Source: Marinirhabdus sp050859505
Lineage (GTDB): Bacteria > Bacteroidota > Bacteroidia > Flavobacteriales > Flavobacteriaceae
NCBI RefSeq assembly: GCF_050859505.1
Contig: NZ_CP193934.1
Coordinates: forward strand, 3,162,001 to 3,226,000
Direction of reading: 5' to 3'
DNA: 64,000 nt
In this document: in pieces, positions 34,634 through 44,935 of the stretch
How the letters are laid out: each line of letters starts with the position of its first letter
Numbering within the stretch: position 1 is the first letter of the stretch
The notes under the pieces: model-generated
What the model was told of the DNA's origin: nothing
Databases searched by the model: none
Seen by the model: the letters and a program-made list of their open reading frames with translations, nothing else
Position numbers and translations under genes: made by a program

Positions 34634-35101
34634 ATGAGCATTCAGAAAAACGTTAAAATAAAAAACAAGAAAGCGAAGTTTACCTATGAGCTGTTAGACT
34701 CCTTTACAGCTGGAATTGTCTTGGCTGGAACTGAAATTAAAGCCATCCGCGAAGGAAAAGCAAGTATTGCTGAAAGTTTTTGTGAATTCAATGAACGAGG
34801 CGAATTATTTGTTATTAATATGACGGTTCAGGAATACTCGCACGCGACGCATTTTAACCATAATCCAAAGAGCGAACGCAAGCTACTGCTTAATAAAAAC
34901 GAGCTTAAAAAACTCGAAAAAGAGGTGAAAAATAGCGGGTTAACTATAGTTCCGTTAGTATTATTTACCAACGATCGAGGTTTGGCCAAAATAAAAATTT
35001 CACTGGCTCGTGGTAAAAAACAATTCGATAAGCGGGAGACCATAAAAGACCGTGATAGCAAGAGAAACTTAAGCCGAATTAAAAAAGACTTCAACAATTA
35101 A
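34634..35101 (+). CDS. smpB: SsrA-binding protein SmpB
   Basis: Binds tmRNA and brings it to stalled ribosomes for trans-translation. SmpB signatures: NKKAKFTYELLDSFTAGIVL, GTEIKAIREGKAS, and C-terminal ARGKKQFDKRETIKDRD with a basic tail (KRNLSRIKKDF). 155 residues, normal length. The tmRNA gene is not in the window. Confidence 0.96.
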   Translation: MSIQKNVKIKNKKAKFTYELLDSFTAGIVLAGTEIKAIREGKASIAESFCEFNERGELFVINMTVQEYSHATHFNHNPKSERKLLLNKNELKKLEKEVKNSGLTIVPLVLFTNDRGLAKIKISLARGKKQFDKRETIKDRDSKRNLSRIKKDFNN

Positions 35102-35172
35102 ACTGTTAAAATTTTGTTCTCGAGGCAACATTTCCTCTAAAAACAGCGTCTCTATACAAAACCACCCACAGT

Positions 35173-37650
35173 ATGAACAAAATTTTACTCCTTCTCTTTT
35201 TCTTTTCTATTACTTTTTCACAAGCTCAAATTGTTGGTAAAATAAATGACACCAAAGGCGAGCCACTTGCTTTTGTAAATATTTATTTGGAAGGAAGCTA
35301 TGTAGGAACTACCTCCAATGACGATGGTAATTACGAGCTTAATGTTACTGAAACCGGCGATTATACCATTATGTATCAGTTTTTAGGATTTAAGACGGTA
35401 ACCAAAAAAGTTTCCATTAGCTCTTTTCCTCATATTCTGAATATTTCTTTAGTTGAAGAATCTGTAAGTCTTGACGAAGTAGTGATAAACACTTCTGAAG
35501 ATCCTGCATATCGAATTATTCGTGAAACCATTGCGAGACATAAAATTAACTTGGATAAAATTTCAGAATACAAAGCAGATTTCTATTCGCGCGGACTCTG
35601 GCGCGTAGAAGACTTACCTGAAAAAATATTAGGACAGGAAGTTGGAGATCTGGACGGACAACTGGATTCTACCAGAACAGGAATTATTTATCTTTCTGAA
35701 ACCATAAGCGAGATTTCCTATCAAAAACCAGACGATTTCAAAGAAAAAATCATTGCCAGCAAAGTGAGCGGGAATGACAATGGCTTCAGTTTTAATAGTG
35801 CTCAGGATGCAAATTTTTCATTTTATGAAAATACTACAGACATTAACGCCTCTATCGTTTCGCCTATTGCCGAAAGTGCATTTTCGTACTATCGTTACAA
35901 ACTGGACGGTGTGTTCTACGAAGGTTCCAAACTCATCAATAAAATTAAAGTTACACCCAAACGACCAAAAGACAGGGTTTGGGAAGGTTTTATTTATATA
36001 GTTGAAGACGACTGGCAATTGTATGGCGTAGAACTTACCACAACAGGAGCAGCCATACAAGTTCCTATGGTTACGGAATTATTATTCAAACAAAACTTCA
36101 AATACGACCCCGAAAATGACTTTTGGGTGAAGCTCTCACAAACCATAGATTTTGGATTTAGTTTCCTTGGGTTTAAAGGTGACGGAAAATTTATTGCCGT
36201 GTACAGTAATTACGATTTTAAACCGAATTTCAACAAAAAATCCTTCACCAATGAAGTCCTCTCTTTTGAAGCCGAAGCCAATAAAAAGGACAGTTTGTTT
36301 TGGAAAGGCACACGCCCGGTTCCTTTAACCGATGAAGAGCTAAACGACTATATAAAAAAAGATAGCATACAAACCCTTCGAAAATCTGAAACCTATTTAG
36401 ATTCTATAGATGGAGTGAGCAACACGTTTAAAATTTTAGATCCATTTACGGGGTATAGTTATAAGAACAGTTACGACAAATGGCAATTAGGTTATCAGGG
36501 ACCATTTCCTAAAGTAAACTTTAACACCGTGCAGGGTTGGAATGGTGGCGCTGGACTCTCTTATTTTAGTTGGAAAGACGATAACAGAACCAATTGGTTT
36601 TCTGCAAATTTAAATGCCAATTACGGAATTGCCGAAGACAGACTCCGATTTACAGGTAGCGTAACCAGAAATTTTAATCGTACCAATCGTTTGCGATTAG
36701 GAGTATATGGCGGAAGTCGCGTGCAACAATTTAATAGTGCGCAACCCATTTCAGAATTAGTGAATAGCGTCTCTACCCTATTCTTTGAGCGAAATTATAT
36801 GAAGGTGTACGACCTCGCTTTTGCGGGTGCAACCTATAGCCAGGAGTTGTTTAACGGTTTGCGTTTGTTTACCAATTTCAGCTACCAGAAACGGAAACCT
36901 CTCTTTAACAATACAGATTATGTAACCATCCCTAATGACGATGTGGAGTATACATCTAACAATCCACTAGACGCTCAGGACTTTACCAATGCTGGCGTGG
37001 TAGAACATTCCATTTTTAAAAGTACCGTTACGGCAAATATTACCTTTGGGCAAAAATATATGAGCTATCCCGATGGAAAATACAATTTGGGCAACGAGAA
37101 GTATCCTGTTCTTTCTGTGACTTTTGAAAATGGCCTTGGCGGTTCTATTGATGGCTATGATTTCAGCCAACTAAGCGCGCGACTCTCTCAACGTGTTAAT
37201 ACAGGTAACAAAGGTGAGTTTGTTTATAATTTAAAAGGAGGCACCTTCTTAAACGGTGACGATATTAGCTTTGTAGATTATCAGCATTTTAATGGGAACC
37301 AGACACGTGTTGGAACTTCGGGCACGTATAACAATGTTTTCAACCTGCTTCCGTATTACGATTTAAGCACCAATCAAAGTTATTTTGAAGGTCATGTGGA
37401 GCACGATTTTAAAGGATGGATTTTGGGTAAAATTCCAGGAATTAACCAGTTAAACTTTAATCTGGTTGCTGGTGCTCACCTATTGAGTATTGATGGCAAC
37501 AAACCCTATCAGGAGCTTTCTATTGGGATTGATAATTTGGGTTGGGGGAAATTTCGGTTTCTTCGGCTAGACTATGTGAAGTCTTACTACAATGGTGGTA
37601 GTGATGGAGCTTTCGTTTTTGGACTGAAGTTTTTAAATTTTATTGATTAA
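35173..37650 (+). CDS. DUF5686 outer-membrane protein with CarboxypepD_reg-like domain
   Basis: Large outer-membrane protein, 825 residues. Signal peptide 1-18; a carboxypeptidase-regulatory-like beta-sandwich at about 20-105 (GKINDTKGEPLAFVNIYLEG, GTTSNDDGNYEL); then the DUF5686 region and a C-terminal half rich in alternating beta strands ending in aromatic F-x-N-F-I-D, as in a beta-barrel. Related proteins resemble TonB-dependent receptors without the plug. Function unknown, probably surface uptake or assembly. It follows smpB by 71 bp. Confidence 0.85.
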   Translation: MNKILLLLFFFSITFSQAQIVGKINDTKGEPLAFVNIYLEGSYVGTTSNDDGNYELNVTETGDYTIMYQFLGFKTVTKKVSISSFPHILNISLVEESVSLDEVVINTSEDPAYRIIRETIARHKINLDKISEYKADFYSRGLWRVEDLPEKILGQEVGDLDGQLDSTRTGIIYLSETISEISYQKPDDFKEKIIASKVSGNDNGFSFNSAQDANFSFYENTTDINASIVSPIAESAFSYYRYKLDGVFYEGSKLINKIKVTPKRPKDRVWEGFIYIVEDDWQLYGVELTTTGAAIQVPMVTELLFKQNFKYDPENDFWVKLSQTIDFGFSFLGFKGDGKFIAVYSNYDFKPNFNKKSFTNEVLSFEAEANKKDSLFWKGTRPVPLTDEELNDYIKKDSIQTLRKSETYLDSIDGVSNTFKILDPFTGYSYKNSYDKWQLGYQGPFPKVNFNTVQGWNGGAGLSYFSWKDDNRTNWFSANLNANYGIAEDRLRFTGSVTRNFNRTNRLRLGVYGGSRVQQFNSAQPISELVNSVSTLFFERNYMKVYDLAFAGATYSQELFNGLRLFTNFSYQKRKPLFNNTDYVTIPNDDVEYTSNNPLDAQDFTNAGVVEHSIFKSTVTANITFGQKYMSYPDGKYNLGNEKYPVLSVTFENGLGGSIDGYDFSQLSARLSQRVNTGNKGEFVYNLKGGTFLNGDDISFVDYQHFNGNQTRVGTSGTYNNVFNLLPYYDLSTNQSYFEGHVEHDFKGWILGKIPGINQLNFNLVAGAHLLSIDGNKPYQELSIGIDNLGWGKFRFLRLDYVKSYYNGGSDGAFVFGLKFLNFID

Positions 37651-37710
37651 AAACTTTCGGAAAATTCCAAAAAACAAAAAAATAATTTCGAGTTCGAGTT
37701 CATCTGTTCA

Positions 37711-38358
37711 TCAATTCTTATCCTCCAACAAAGGCACAAACCGAAATTCTCCAAACTCTTCTTTTTCAAAATTAGTGGGTGAAGTTCTTGTAAAAACTGT
37801 CATTATTTGCACGGTATCTCCAACGGGAATTACCAGCTTGGCGCCAACTTTTAATTGTGCCAACAAAGGGTTGGGCACAAACGGAGCGCCTGCGGTTACA
37901 ATAATTCCATCGTAAGGAGCTGCTTCTGGCAAGCCTTTATAGCCATCACCAAAAATGAGCTTTTTGGGTCGGTAACCTAATTTTGGGAGGAATCGTTTTG
38001 TAATTTTAAAGAGTTCATTTTGTCTTTCAATAGAATATACCTGTACGCCCATTTCCAGTAATACAGCAGTTTGATAGCCGCTTCCTGTACCAATTTCCAG
38101 CACCGTCGCACCTTTAGATACTTCGAGTAATTCAGTTTGCCGTGCTACCGTGTAGGGTTGTGATATGGTTTGATCTGCCGCTATAGGAAACGCTTTATCA
38201 ACGTAGGCATGCGCTAAAAAACTTGAATCCATAAACAAGTGTCTTGGAATTTTATTAATAGCTGCCAACACTTCGGAATTTACAATTCCTTTTTTTTGAA
38301 GCGTCTTCATCAACTTTGTACGCAATCCTTGATGTATAAAAGTATCTTTCATTATCAC
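37711..38358 (-). CDS. pcm: Protein-L-isoaspartate O-methyltransferase
   Basis: SAM-dependent enzyme repairing isoaspartyl damage in proteins. SAM-binding VLEIGTGSGYQTAVL is at about 98-112, with ISQPYTVARQTELL ahead of it and DGIIVTAGAPFVPNPL later, all typical of PIMT. 215 residues; Met1 or Met3 could be the start. Stands alone on the minus strand. Confidence 0.93.
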   Translation of the reverse strand: MIMKDTFIHQGLRTKLMKTLQKKGIVNSEVLAAINKIPRHLFMDSSFLAHAYVDKAFPIAADQTISQPYTVARQTELLEVSKGATVLEIGTGSGYQTAVLLEMGVQVYSIERQNELFKITKRFLPKLGYRPKKLIFGDGYKGLPEAAPYDGIIVTAGAPFVPNPLLAQLKVGAKLVIPVGDTVQIMTVFTRTSPTNFEKEEFGEFRFVPLLEDKN

Positions 38359-38539
38359 AAATTACGGAAACTAATCGGCAACATACAAGGACTGTTTTTT
38401 AATTTTTAGTGTTTGGTATGACTTTGGCAATTGCTAAATTCTCGGTATCTTTCAAATCAATTTTACAGCATAAAATTTCTTTCATTTTTACCCTAGCCCT
38501 AAAGGGAATCTGAAAGAAATTATAAAGTTTATAATTCTT

Positions 38540-40162
38540 ATGAAACAGTTTTTCCTCATTGTTTTTCTCTTTAGTTTTGGTTTTGTTCAATCGCAGGAGT
38601 TTACGCGTGCCGATACCCTTCGTGGGAGTATAACTCCGGAACGTGCTTGGTGGGATGTGCTGTATTATGATTTGGATGTAACGGTTTCAACAGAAGAAAA
38701 ATTTATTAAGGGTAGCACAACGATTACCTACAAAGTACTAGACAAAGCGGAGCGAATGCAGATAGATTTGCAGGCACCTATGAGGATCGATAAAATTGTC
38801 CAGAATGAGAAGGAGCTTTCATTTACTTCGGAAGGTGCCGCTCATTTTATAACCCTTCAGCAAAAACAGAAAAAAAGTAAAGATTATCAAATTACTATTT
38901 ACTTTTCAGGAAAACCCCAGGAAGCCAAAAATGCACCCTGGGATGGAGGATGGTCCTGGAAAAAAGACACCAATGCCAACCATTTTATCGCTACCAGCAA
39001 TCAAGGAATTGGTGCCAGTATTTGGTGGCCTAACAAAGATCACGCCTACGACGAACCCGATAATGGAGCAACGGTAAAAATTACTGTGCCAAAAGGACTA
39101 ACTGCTGTTGCTAATGGAAGAATGACGAAAAATAGTGACAATAAAGAAACTTCAACGTACGAATGGAGCGTAGTGAATCCCATCAACAACTACGGCATCA
39201 ATATAAACATTGGAGATTACGTGAATTTCAAAGAAAAATATGAAGGTTTAAAAGGCTTTCTGGATATGGATTATTGGGTGTTGCGTGATAATCTGGAAAA
39301 GGCAAAAGAGCAATTTAAACAAGCGCCCCAGATGATGGAGGCATTCGAGCATTGGTTTGGCCCTTACCCTTTTTATGAAGACAGTTTTAAGCTGGTAGAA
39401 GTGCCCTATTTAGGAATGGAACACCAAAGCAGTGTAACCTATGGAAATAAGTATAAAAATGGCTATTTAGGACGTGATTTAAGTGGCACGGGTTGGGGAT
39501 TGAAATTCGATTTTATTATTATTCACGAAGCTGGGCACGAATGGTTTGCCAATAATATTACCCACGTAGATGTGGCCGATATGTGGATTCACGAGGGTTT
39601 TACGGCTTATTCGGAAGGCTTGTATGTAGACTATCATTTCGGAAAAGAAGCAGGAGCTGAATACACCATAGGAACCCGAAGGAGCATCCGAAACGACCGT
39701 CCGTTGATTGGAACGTACAATGTCCATCAAGAAGGAAGTAGCGATATGTATTATAAAGGCGCTAATATTTTGCATACACTCCGCACTTGGATAGACGACG
39801 ATAAAAAATGGAGAGACATTTTAACAGGACTTAATACTGAATTTCGTCACCAGACTATTACCAGCAAACAACTTGAGAACTACATTGCTAAAAAATCTGG
39901 TTTGGAACTCACTGCTTTTTGGGAACAATACCTACGTACTACTAAAGTTCCTACGTTCGTGTATAAAATGAATGGAAGCTCTCTTGACTATAAATATGAG
40001 ACTACTGTGGAGGGTTTCAATATGCCCTTGGAAGTTTTTATAAATGGTACTGAAAATGAATTAAAACCCACCACCCAATGGCAATCTGTTTCACACGGTA
40101 GTCCTATATCTGAAGTTTCTGTAAATACTAATTATTTTGTAAGGGTTGAAAAAGAGAAATAG
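38540..40162 (+). CDS. M1-family zinc metallopeptidase (aminopeptidase N-like), short form
   Basis: Secreted or periplasmic aminopeptidase. Signal peptide ends FVQSQ (about residue 19). Zinc site HEAGH at 329-333 with the third ligand Glu352 in WIHEGF, exactly HExxH-x18-E. The exopeptidase motif appears as YLGMEHQSSVTYG instead of GAMEN, usual for this branch. At 540 residues it has the beta saddle and catalytic domains but lacks the long C-terminal helical domain. Its stop is 1 bp from the convergent mazG stop. Confidence 0.9.
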   Translation: MKQFFLIVFLFSFGFVQSQEFTRADTLRGSITPERAWWDVLYYDLDVTVSTEEKFIKGSTTITYKVLDKAERMQIDLQAPMRIDKIVQNEKELSFTSEGAAHFITLQQKQKKSKDYQITIYFSGKPQEAKNAPWDGGWSWKKDTNANHFIATSNQGIGASIWWPNKDHAYDEPDNGATVKITVPKGLTAVANGRMTKNSDNKETSTYEWSVVNPINNYGININIGDYVNFKEKYEGLKGFLDMDYWVLRDNLEKAKEQFKQAPQMMEAFEHWFGPYPFYEDSFKLVEVPYLGMEHQSSVTYGNKYKNGYLGRDLSGTGWGLKFDFIIIHEAGHEWFANNITHVDVADMWIHEGFTAYSEGLYVDYHFGKEAGAEYTIGTRRSIRNDRPLIGTYNVHQEGSSDMYYKGANILHTLRTWIDDDKKWRDILTGLNTEFRHQTITSKQLENYIAKKSGLELTAFWEQYLRTTKVPTFVYKMNGSSLDYKYETTVEGFNMPLEVFINGTENELKPTTQWQSVSHGSPISEVSVNTNYFVRVEKEK

Positions 40163-40163
40163 C

Positions 40164-40943
40164 TTAGCCTTTTAACTTCTTAGCCTCATTCCAATAGCCG
40201 TCCATTTCGGCTAGCGTCATATCCCGAAGCGCTTTCCCCTGCTCTTTTGCTTTGCCTTCTAAATACTGAAATCGTTTGATAAATTTTTTATTGGTGCGCT
40301 CCAAGGCATTTTCGGGATCTACTTTTAGAAAACGGGCATAATTGATCATGGAAAAGAGCACATCGCCAAATTCCTGTTCTATTTTTTCTTTGTTGTTTTC
40401 TGAAATTTCGTGTTGTAGTTCGGCTAACTCTTCTTGCAGTTTTTCAAATACTTGCTGGGGTTCTTCCCAGTCAAATCCTACACCTGCCACCTTATCCTGA
40501 ATCCTGTTCGCCTTTACCAACGCTGGTAAGGATGCTGGCACACCTTCCAAAACGCTACTTTTACCTTCTTTTAGTTTTAAATTTTCCCAATTTCGTTTTA
40601 CTTCGTCTTCGTCTGCAACTTCTACGTCGCCATAAATATGTGGATGGCGCGAAATAAGTTTATCACAAATTTCATTGGCTACATCGGCCATATCAAAATC
40701 GTTGGTTTCACTTCCTATTTTGGCATAAAACACAATGTGAAGTAACACATCCCCCAGCTCTTTTTTAACTTCGTTTAGGTCTTTTTCAAGAATGGCATCC
40801 CCCAACTCATAGGTTTCCTCTATGGTTAAATGCCGGAGCGATTCCATAGTTTGCTTTTTATCCCACGGACATTGTTCACGGAGCTCATCCATAATGGTAA
40901 GCAGGCGGTCGTAGGCGGCGAGTTGTTCTTTTCTTGAGTTCAT
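40164..40943 (-). CDS. mazG: Nucleoside triphosphate pyrophosphohydrolase MazG
   Basis: Hydrolyses (d)NTPs to NMP and PPi, limiting damaged nucleotides and ppGpp. Two MazG domains are present: EETYELGDAIL ... KKELGDVLLHIV in the first and ELAELQHEI ... EQEFGDVLFSMINYAR in the second, each with the ExxE-ExxD metal pattern. 259 residues, full length. Same strand as the DUF5606, def and ruvX genes downstream in coordinate order, a group I recall as common in Flavobacteriaceae. Confidence 0.94.
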   Translation of the reverse strand: MNSRKEQLAAYDRLLTIMDELREQCPWDKKQTMESLRHLTIEETYELGDAILEKDLNEVKKELGDVLLHIVFYAKIGSETNDFDMADVANEICDKLISRHPHIYGDVEVADEDEVKRNWENLKLKEGKSSVLEGVPASLPALVKANRIQDKVAGVGFDWEEPQQVFEKLQEELAELQHEISENNKEKIEQEFGDVLFSMINYARFLKVDPENALERTNKKFIKRFQYLEGKAKEQGKALRDMTLAEMDGYWNEAKKLKG

Positions 40944-41020
40944 ATTGGGTAAAAATAAAAATTCATCTGCTACAGTATAACAAATGAATTTTAAATTATG
41001 AATAGGTTATGAACGAACTG

Positions 41021-41449
41021 CTATTCTTCTTCAGATGTAGCATCGGTTTCTTCTTCAGCTTTTTCAGAAAAATCTGTTACTCCATTTTTTTGAAGCAAAT
41101 TATACCATTGCACCACTTTTTTAATGTCGCTAGGATACACTCTATCTTCATCATAATCTGGCAATACTTCGAAGAAAAATTCTTCTAATTCTACCTTAGG
41201 CACTTTATGATTAATGGTTGGCCCGCCATTTTCTTTTTCTGAAATTTTCTTAAAAACTTCACGCAATGGTAACTCTTCAGTTAAGGTATAAATAGCAATC
41301 TCACTCAACAAACTCACGTTATCACGAGCACCTACACTAATTTTCTTACCGTCAATAAGTGATTCGGCTACAAAGCCATTACGTGTTTGTGTTTTTAATT
41401 GATATAGTCCTGGTTTACCAGAAATGGAAAGGATTTTTTCTAAACTCAT
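41021..41449 (-). CDS. DUF5606 domain protein
   Basis: Small soluble 142-residue protein of unknown function. N-terminus LEKILSISGKPGLYQLKTQT and the middle EEFFFEVLPDYDEDRVYPSDIKK fit the DUF5606 family of Bacteroidota. The C-terminal 15 residues are almost all acidic. It lies between def and mazG on the same strand. Confidence 0.85.
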   Translation of the reverse strand: MSLEKILSISGKPGLYQLKTQTRNGFVAESLIDGKKISVGARDNVSLLSEIAIYTLTEELPLREVFKKISEKENGGPTINHKVPKVELEEFFFEVLPDYDEDRVYPSDIKKVVQWYNLLQKNGVTDFSEKAEEETDATSEEE

Positions 41450-41573
41450 AAATGATAGTACTTCAAATGTTTATTTTCTTCGTTTATAAATTAGATGTGT
41501 TCCAGAAAACGAAGGTGCAAATATACTTGTTCAATTCTGAATTCAGAATTCAGAACTCAAAATTTTTGATTGT

Positions 41574-42164
41574 TTAACGTTTCTTTTTGGCCAGGGGAAA
41601 TTTCATTCTATACGAAGCTTCTGTTTTCCCTTTGGAAATATTTGATAGCTTGGTTTTTAATAAACGTTTTTTTAGTACTGAAAGTTTATCGGTAAACAAA
41701 ACACCTTCAATATGATCATACTCATGCTGAATGATTCGTGCCACCATCCCGTCATAGGTATGGGTTTGCTTCTCTAAATTTTCATCCTGGTACTCAATCG
41801 TAATTTTTGGTTTTCTGAAAACGTCTTCATTAATATTTGGGATACTCAAACAGCCTTCATTAAAAACCCACTCGTCGCCCTCTTCCTCCACAATCTTTGC
41901 GTTGATAAACACTTTTTTAAAGTCGGCACATAGGGTACGCTCTTCTTCAGTTAGCTCTTCGTCATCCCCGAAAGGCGATGCATCTACTATAAACAAACGG
42001 ATTGCCAGTCCCACCTGTGGTGCAGCCAAGCCAATGCCACGTGCTCCATACATCGTTTCGAACATATTTTCAATAAGTGCATCCAATTTAGGATAGTCTT
42101 CGCTAATAGCAGTTGCTTTTTTTCGTAAAACCGGATCGCCGTAGGCTACAATTGGTAAAATCAT
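41574..42164 (-). CDS. def: Peptide deformylase
   Basis: Removes the N-formyl group from nascent proteins. All three motifs are intact: GIGLAAPQVG (44-53), EGCLSIP with the metal-ligand Cys, and QHEYDHIEG with two metal-ligand His and the catalytic Glu. 196 residues; a flavobacterial acidic insertion (DDEELTEEE) precedes the second motif. Its partner fmt is also in the window, 20 kb away. Confidence 0.96.
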   Translation of the reverse strand: MILPIVAYGDPVLRKKATAISEDYPKLDALIENMFETMYGARGIGLAAPQVGLAIRLFIVDASPFGDDEELTEEERTLCADFKKVFINAKIVEEEGDEWVFNEGCLSIPNINEDVFRKPKITIEYQDENLEKQTHTYDGMVARIIQHEYDHIEGVLFTDKLSVLKKRLLKTKLSNISKGKTEASYRMKFPLAKKKR

Positions 42165-42283
42165 TTAAAAGGTATAAGGTTTAATATATAAGGCAAATTT
42201 TATGATGGTTCGCCTCTATTTAAGTCATTTTAGTTATAAAAATTTAAGGTTGCGCTATGTAAAGCAAGCATATTCCTTAAAGC

Positions 42284-42694
42284 TTACGTATTGTAAAGAT
42301 ATTCTTGAAGAATAATAGTAGCTGAAATTTCGTCCAGCAGTGCTTTATTTCTTCGTTGTTTCTTTTTTAAGCCGCTATCTATCATAGTTTGAAATGCCAT
42401 TTTACTTGTATAGCGTTCGTCGATACGTTTTACTGGCAATTCTGAAAATTCTTTGGTGAAAATTTCCAAGAATTTTTTGATTTCAGTTTCAACATCACTT
42501 GGAGTCCCGTCTTTTTGTAACGGTTGTCCAACCAAAACCAACTCCACTTTTTCGTTATTAAAATATTCTTTTAAGAAACTAATTAGGGTGCCAGTTGCCA
42601 CAGTAGTCAAACCCGAAGCAATCATCTGTAACTCATCGGTTACAGCGATTCCTGTTCGTTTAGTCCCAAAATCTATTGCTAAGATGCGTGCCAT
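42284..42694 (-). CDS. ruvX: Putative Holliday junction resolvase / pre-16S rRNA nuclease RuvX (YqgF)
   Basis: RNase H-fold nuclease; E. coli YqgF processes the 5' end of 16S rRNA. The start RILAIDFGTKRTGIAVTD holds the first catalytic Asp; VLVGQPLQKDGTPS and KRIDERYTSKMA follow, and DEISATIILQEYL carries the last acidic residue. 136 residues from the ATG at 42694; an upstream ATG at 42706 adds four residues. Confidence 0.93.
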   Translation of the reverse strand: MARILAIDFGTKRTGIAVTDELQMIASGLTTVATGTLISFLKEYFNNEKVELVLVGQPLQKDGTPSDVETEIKKFLEIFTKEFSELPVKRIDERYTSKMAFQTMIDSGLKKKQRRNKALLDEISATIILQEYLYNT

Positions 42695-42824
42695 ACTAAA
42701 GTGCAAAAATAGGGGTTTTATTTATAAATAAAGAGAAAAGACCACTGCGCTGTAAGATGAAAGAGAAAAGACATTAGTGTGAGTGTTGCGTGGAATTTAA
42801 ATACAAATGCACCCTACACCTACT

Positions 42825-43901
42825 TTATTTATACTTTTGAAGCACCTGCAAGACATCTCTCCTTTTAATTTTACCAGTTTCGGTGTAGACAAAACGGGAA
42901 AGGCGATATACTTTTTTGGGCCGCTCGTAGGTTTCTAAGACCTCGAAAGCTTTTTTAAAATCTGGCATGTCGCTATCTTTTCCTTCATAAATAAGGATAA
43001 CACGCTCTCCAAATTGTTCGTCTTTTTCTGAAGCAATAATAAACGGAAGTTCAATTGTATCTGAAAGTTTTGCTTCAATACTTTCAGGGAATAGTTTTAC
43101 CCCGCCGCTGTTAATGACATTATCCCATCTACCTTGCCAGATAAAGGATGAGGGTGATTTTAATTCTACAAGATCATTAGTTACCACGATTTCTTCTGAA
43201 ACTTTGGGGGCGTGAATTATCAAGCATCCGCGGTCATCCTGCGAAAACTTTACATCTGGCAAGGCACTGTAGGATTCGCTTTTTGCGAAGCCATTTATTC
43301 GTCTTACGGCCACATGGGTAATGGTTTCGGTCATTCCATACGTCGCGAATGCTTCTACATGTATGTCTTGCAATTGCGCTTCCAAAGTTGCTGAAATCGC
43401 TCCCCCTCCAATTAAAACTTTTTTCACCTTAGACAATGCTTCCAAGGAATGTGCCACCTGATACGGAACCATTGCCACAAAATCGTAATCGTTATCATAC
43501 TCCACTAAAGCATCTTTTGTAGGCTGTACAACGTGCAAATCCCAGCCTAACACCATGGCCCGTACCACCATCATTTTCCCTGCAATATAATTGGCCGGGA
43601 TACAGAGCAATGCTTTGGTACCACTTCCTGTTTTAAAGTAGGCTCCGGTAGCCTTAGCACTGTTCACCATTTGCTGTTTGGTGAGCTTTATTTTCTTTGG
43701 TTTTCCTGTAGAACCCGAAGTTTTTACGATTACTTCTTCTGTAAAATCCAGCCATTTTTCAATAAACTGGGCTACGCTTACTTCTTGTTCGTCTCCATCA
43801 TTTAAAAGGTCGTCGGTAAAGTTCAACACTTCTTCGGGCGAAGAAAAATCGAGGCCGTTAAGCTTAAAAGCAGGATGAAGTGTGAGTGAGGTTGGTTTCA
43901 A
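42825..43901 (-). CDS. menE: O-succinylbenzoate-CoA ligase-like AMP-binding enzyme
   Basis: Adenylate-forming ligase activating o-succinylbenzoate for menaquinone. The ATP loop KTSGSTGKPKKIKLT is at about 59-73, then ATYGMTETITHVA, GRWDNVINSGG and the C-terminal GKIKRRDVL with the catalytic Lys. At 358 residues it is shorter than MenE of other phyla, as usual in Bacteroidota. It lies 6 bp from a CPBP protease gene and near menC and menA, which supports the assignment. Confidence 0.88.
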   Translation of the reverse strand: MKPTSLTLHPAFKLNGLDFSSPEEVLNFTDDLLNDGDEQEVSVAQFIEKWLDFTEEVIVKTSGSTGKPKKIKLTKQQMVNSAKATGAYFKTGSGTKALLCIPANYIAGKMMVVRAMVLGWDLHVVQPTKDALVEYDNDYDFVAMVPYQVAHSLEALSKVKKVLIGGGAISATLEAQLQDIHVEAFATYGMTETITHVAVRRINGFAKSESYSALPDVKFSQDDRGCLIIHAPKVSEEIVVTNDLVELKSPSSFIWQGRWDNVINSGGVKLFPESIEAKLSDTIELPFIIASEKDEQFGERVILIYEGKDSDMPDFKKAFEVLETYERPKKVYRLSRFVYTETGKIKRRDVLQVLQKYK

Positions 43902-43907
43902 AATGCG

Positions 43908-44864
43908 TTAGGGTATTTCAATTTCTGTGGGTTCTTCTGGAGGTGCCGATACTTTTCCGAAGAGTTTTTCACCCCAGCCTGTCCATTTATAACGCCAGGC
44001 CATAATTCCTAAAAAGATAGGGTACATGATGACCACTGGCAATAAAATATCAAACCCTGCCGAAGGTTCAGAAACATCTTTTAAAATCGAATTGGTCTGA
44101 AATACGGTCCAATCTGCCGTCACCAATAAGACACCTACTAAATTATTTCCTGCGTGAAAACCTAAGGCTAACTCCATTCCCTCGTCCATTAAGGTCATAA
44201 TTCCCAGTAAAAATCCTGTTCCAATATAATACACCATAATAATAGGACCTAGTTTGGTCACTTCAGGATTAAAGAAATGCAACCCACCAAATACAACCGA
44301 TGTTACAAGTAATGGTAACCATCTATTTTTAAAAATAACTCCCAATCCCTGCATGATATACCCTCTAAAAAGGTACTCTTCAAAACTCGTTTGCAGCGGT
44401 ATAAAAATGATGGCTATTATCGCTAAAATGATAAAGGGAATCGCTTCAAATTGCAAAACATAATCGTCTGGATTACCATAATAATCTAGTACAGTTAACA
44501 CGACTGTTACGATAGAAATCAAGCCAAAACCAAACCAAAAACGACCCCAATCTGTCTTTTTACGTGAGGTAGTAACGGTTCTAAAAGGTTGTTTGTGCAG
44601 GTATTTAACTACCAGATAAACTCCTACTAACCCAACTGCAAAACCAAGCAACATTAAGAACAATGTTAGATTAGAATCCAAAATAGTCATTAGGGTATTC
44701 TGGTCTTGCAGATCGTTTAAGTTCCCACCGTCTGCCAGTACTTTAAAAAAAGCAGCCAATACAAAAGGAATGGTACCAATTTGTGAGGCAATAAAAATGA
44801 TGATAACTCCAACGACGTAACGCCACCAATCGTGTAAATAATTAAATGCTTGTTTTATGTACAT
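43908..44864 (-). CDS. CPBP-family intramembrane metalloprotease
   Basis: Polytopic membrane protein, 318 residues with about eight hydrophobic segments. The motif FEEYLFRGYIMQGL supplies EExxxR, FGGLHFFNPE the first His, and GFHAGNNLVGV the HxxxN motif, so the site looks complete. A substrate cannot be named. It sits inside the menaquinone gene group, between menE and menC, with 6-71 bp gaps, so it is probably co-transcribed. Confidence 0.85.
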   Translation of the reverse strand: MYIKQAFNYLHDWWRYVVGVIIIFIASQIGTIPFVLAAFFKVLADGGNLNDLQDQNTLMTILDSNLTLFLMLLGFAVGLVGVYLVVKYLHKQPFRTVTTSRKKTDWGRFWFGFGLISIVTVVLTVLDYYGNPDDYVLQFEAIPFIILAIIAIIFIPLQTSFEEYLFRGYIMQGLGVIFKNRWLPLLVTSVVFGGLHFFNPEVTKLGPIIMVYYIGTGFLLGIMTLMDEGMELALGFHAGNNLVGVLLVTADWTVFQTNSILKDVSEPSAGFDILLPVVIMYPIFLGIMAWRYKWTGWGEKLFGKVSAPPEEPTEIEIP

Positions 44865-44935
44865 TATAGGTATGAGGTTTTAGGGATTAGGTATGAGGGA
44901 AATTTTTGTTCTCCATTTTGCTATCGGTTGGGAAT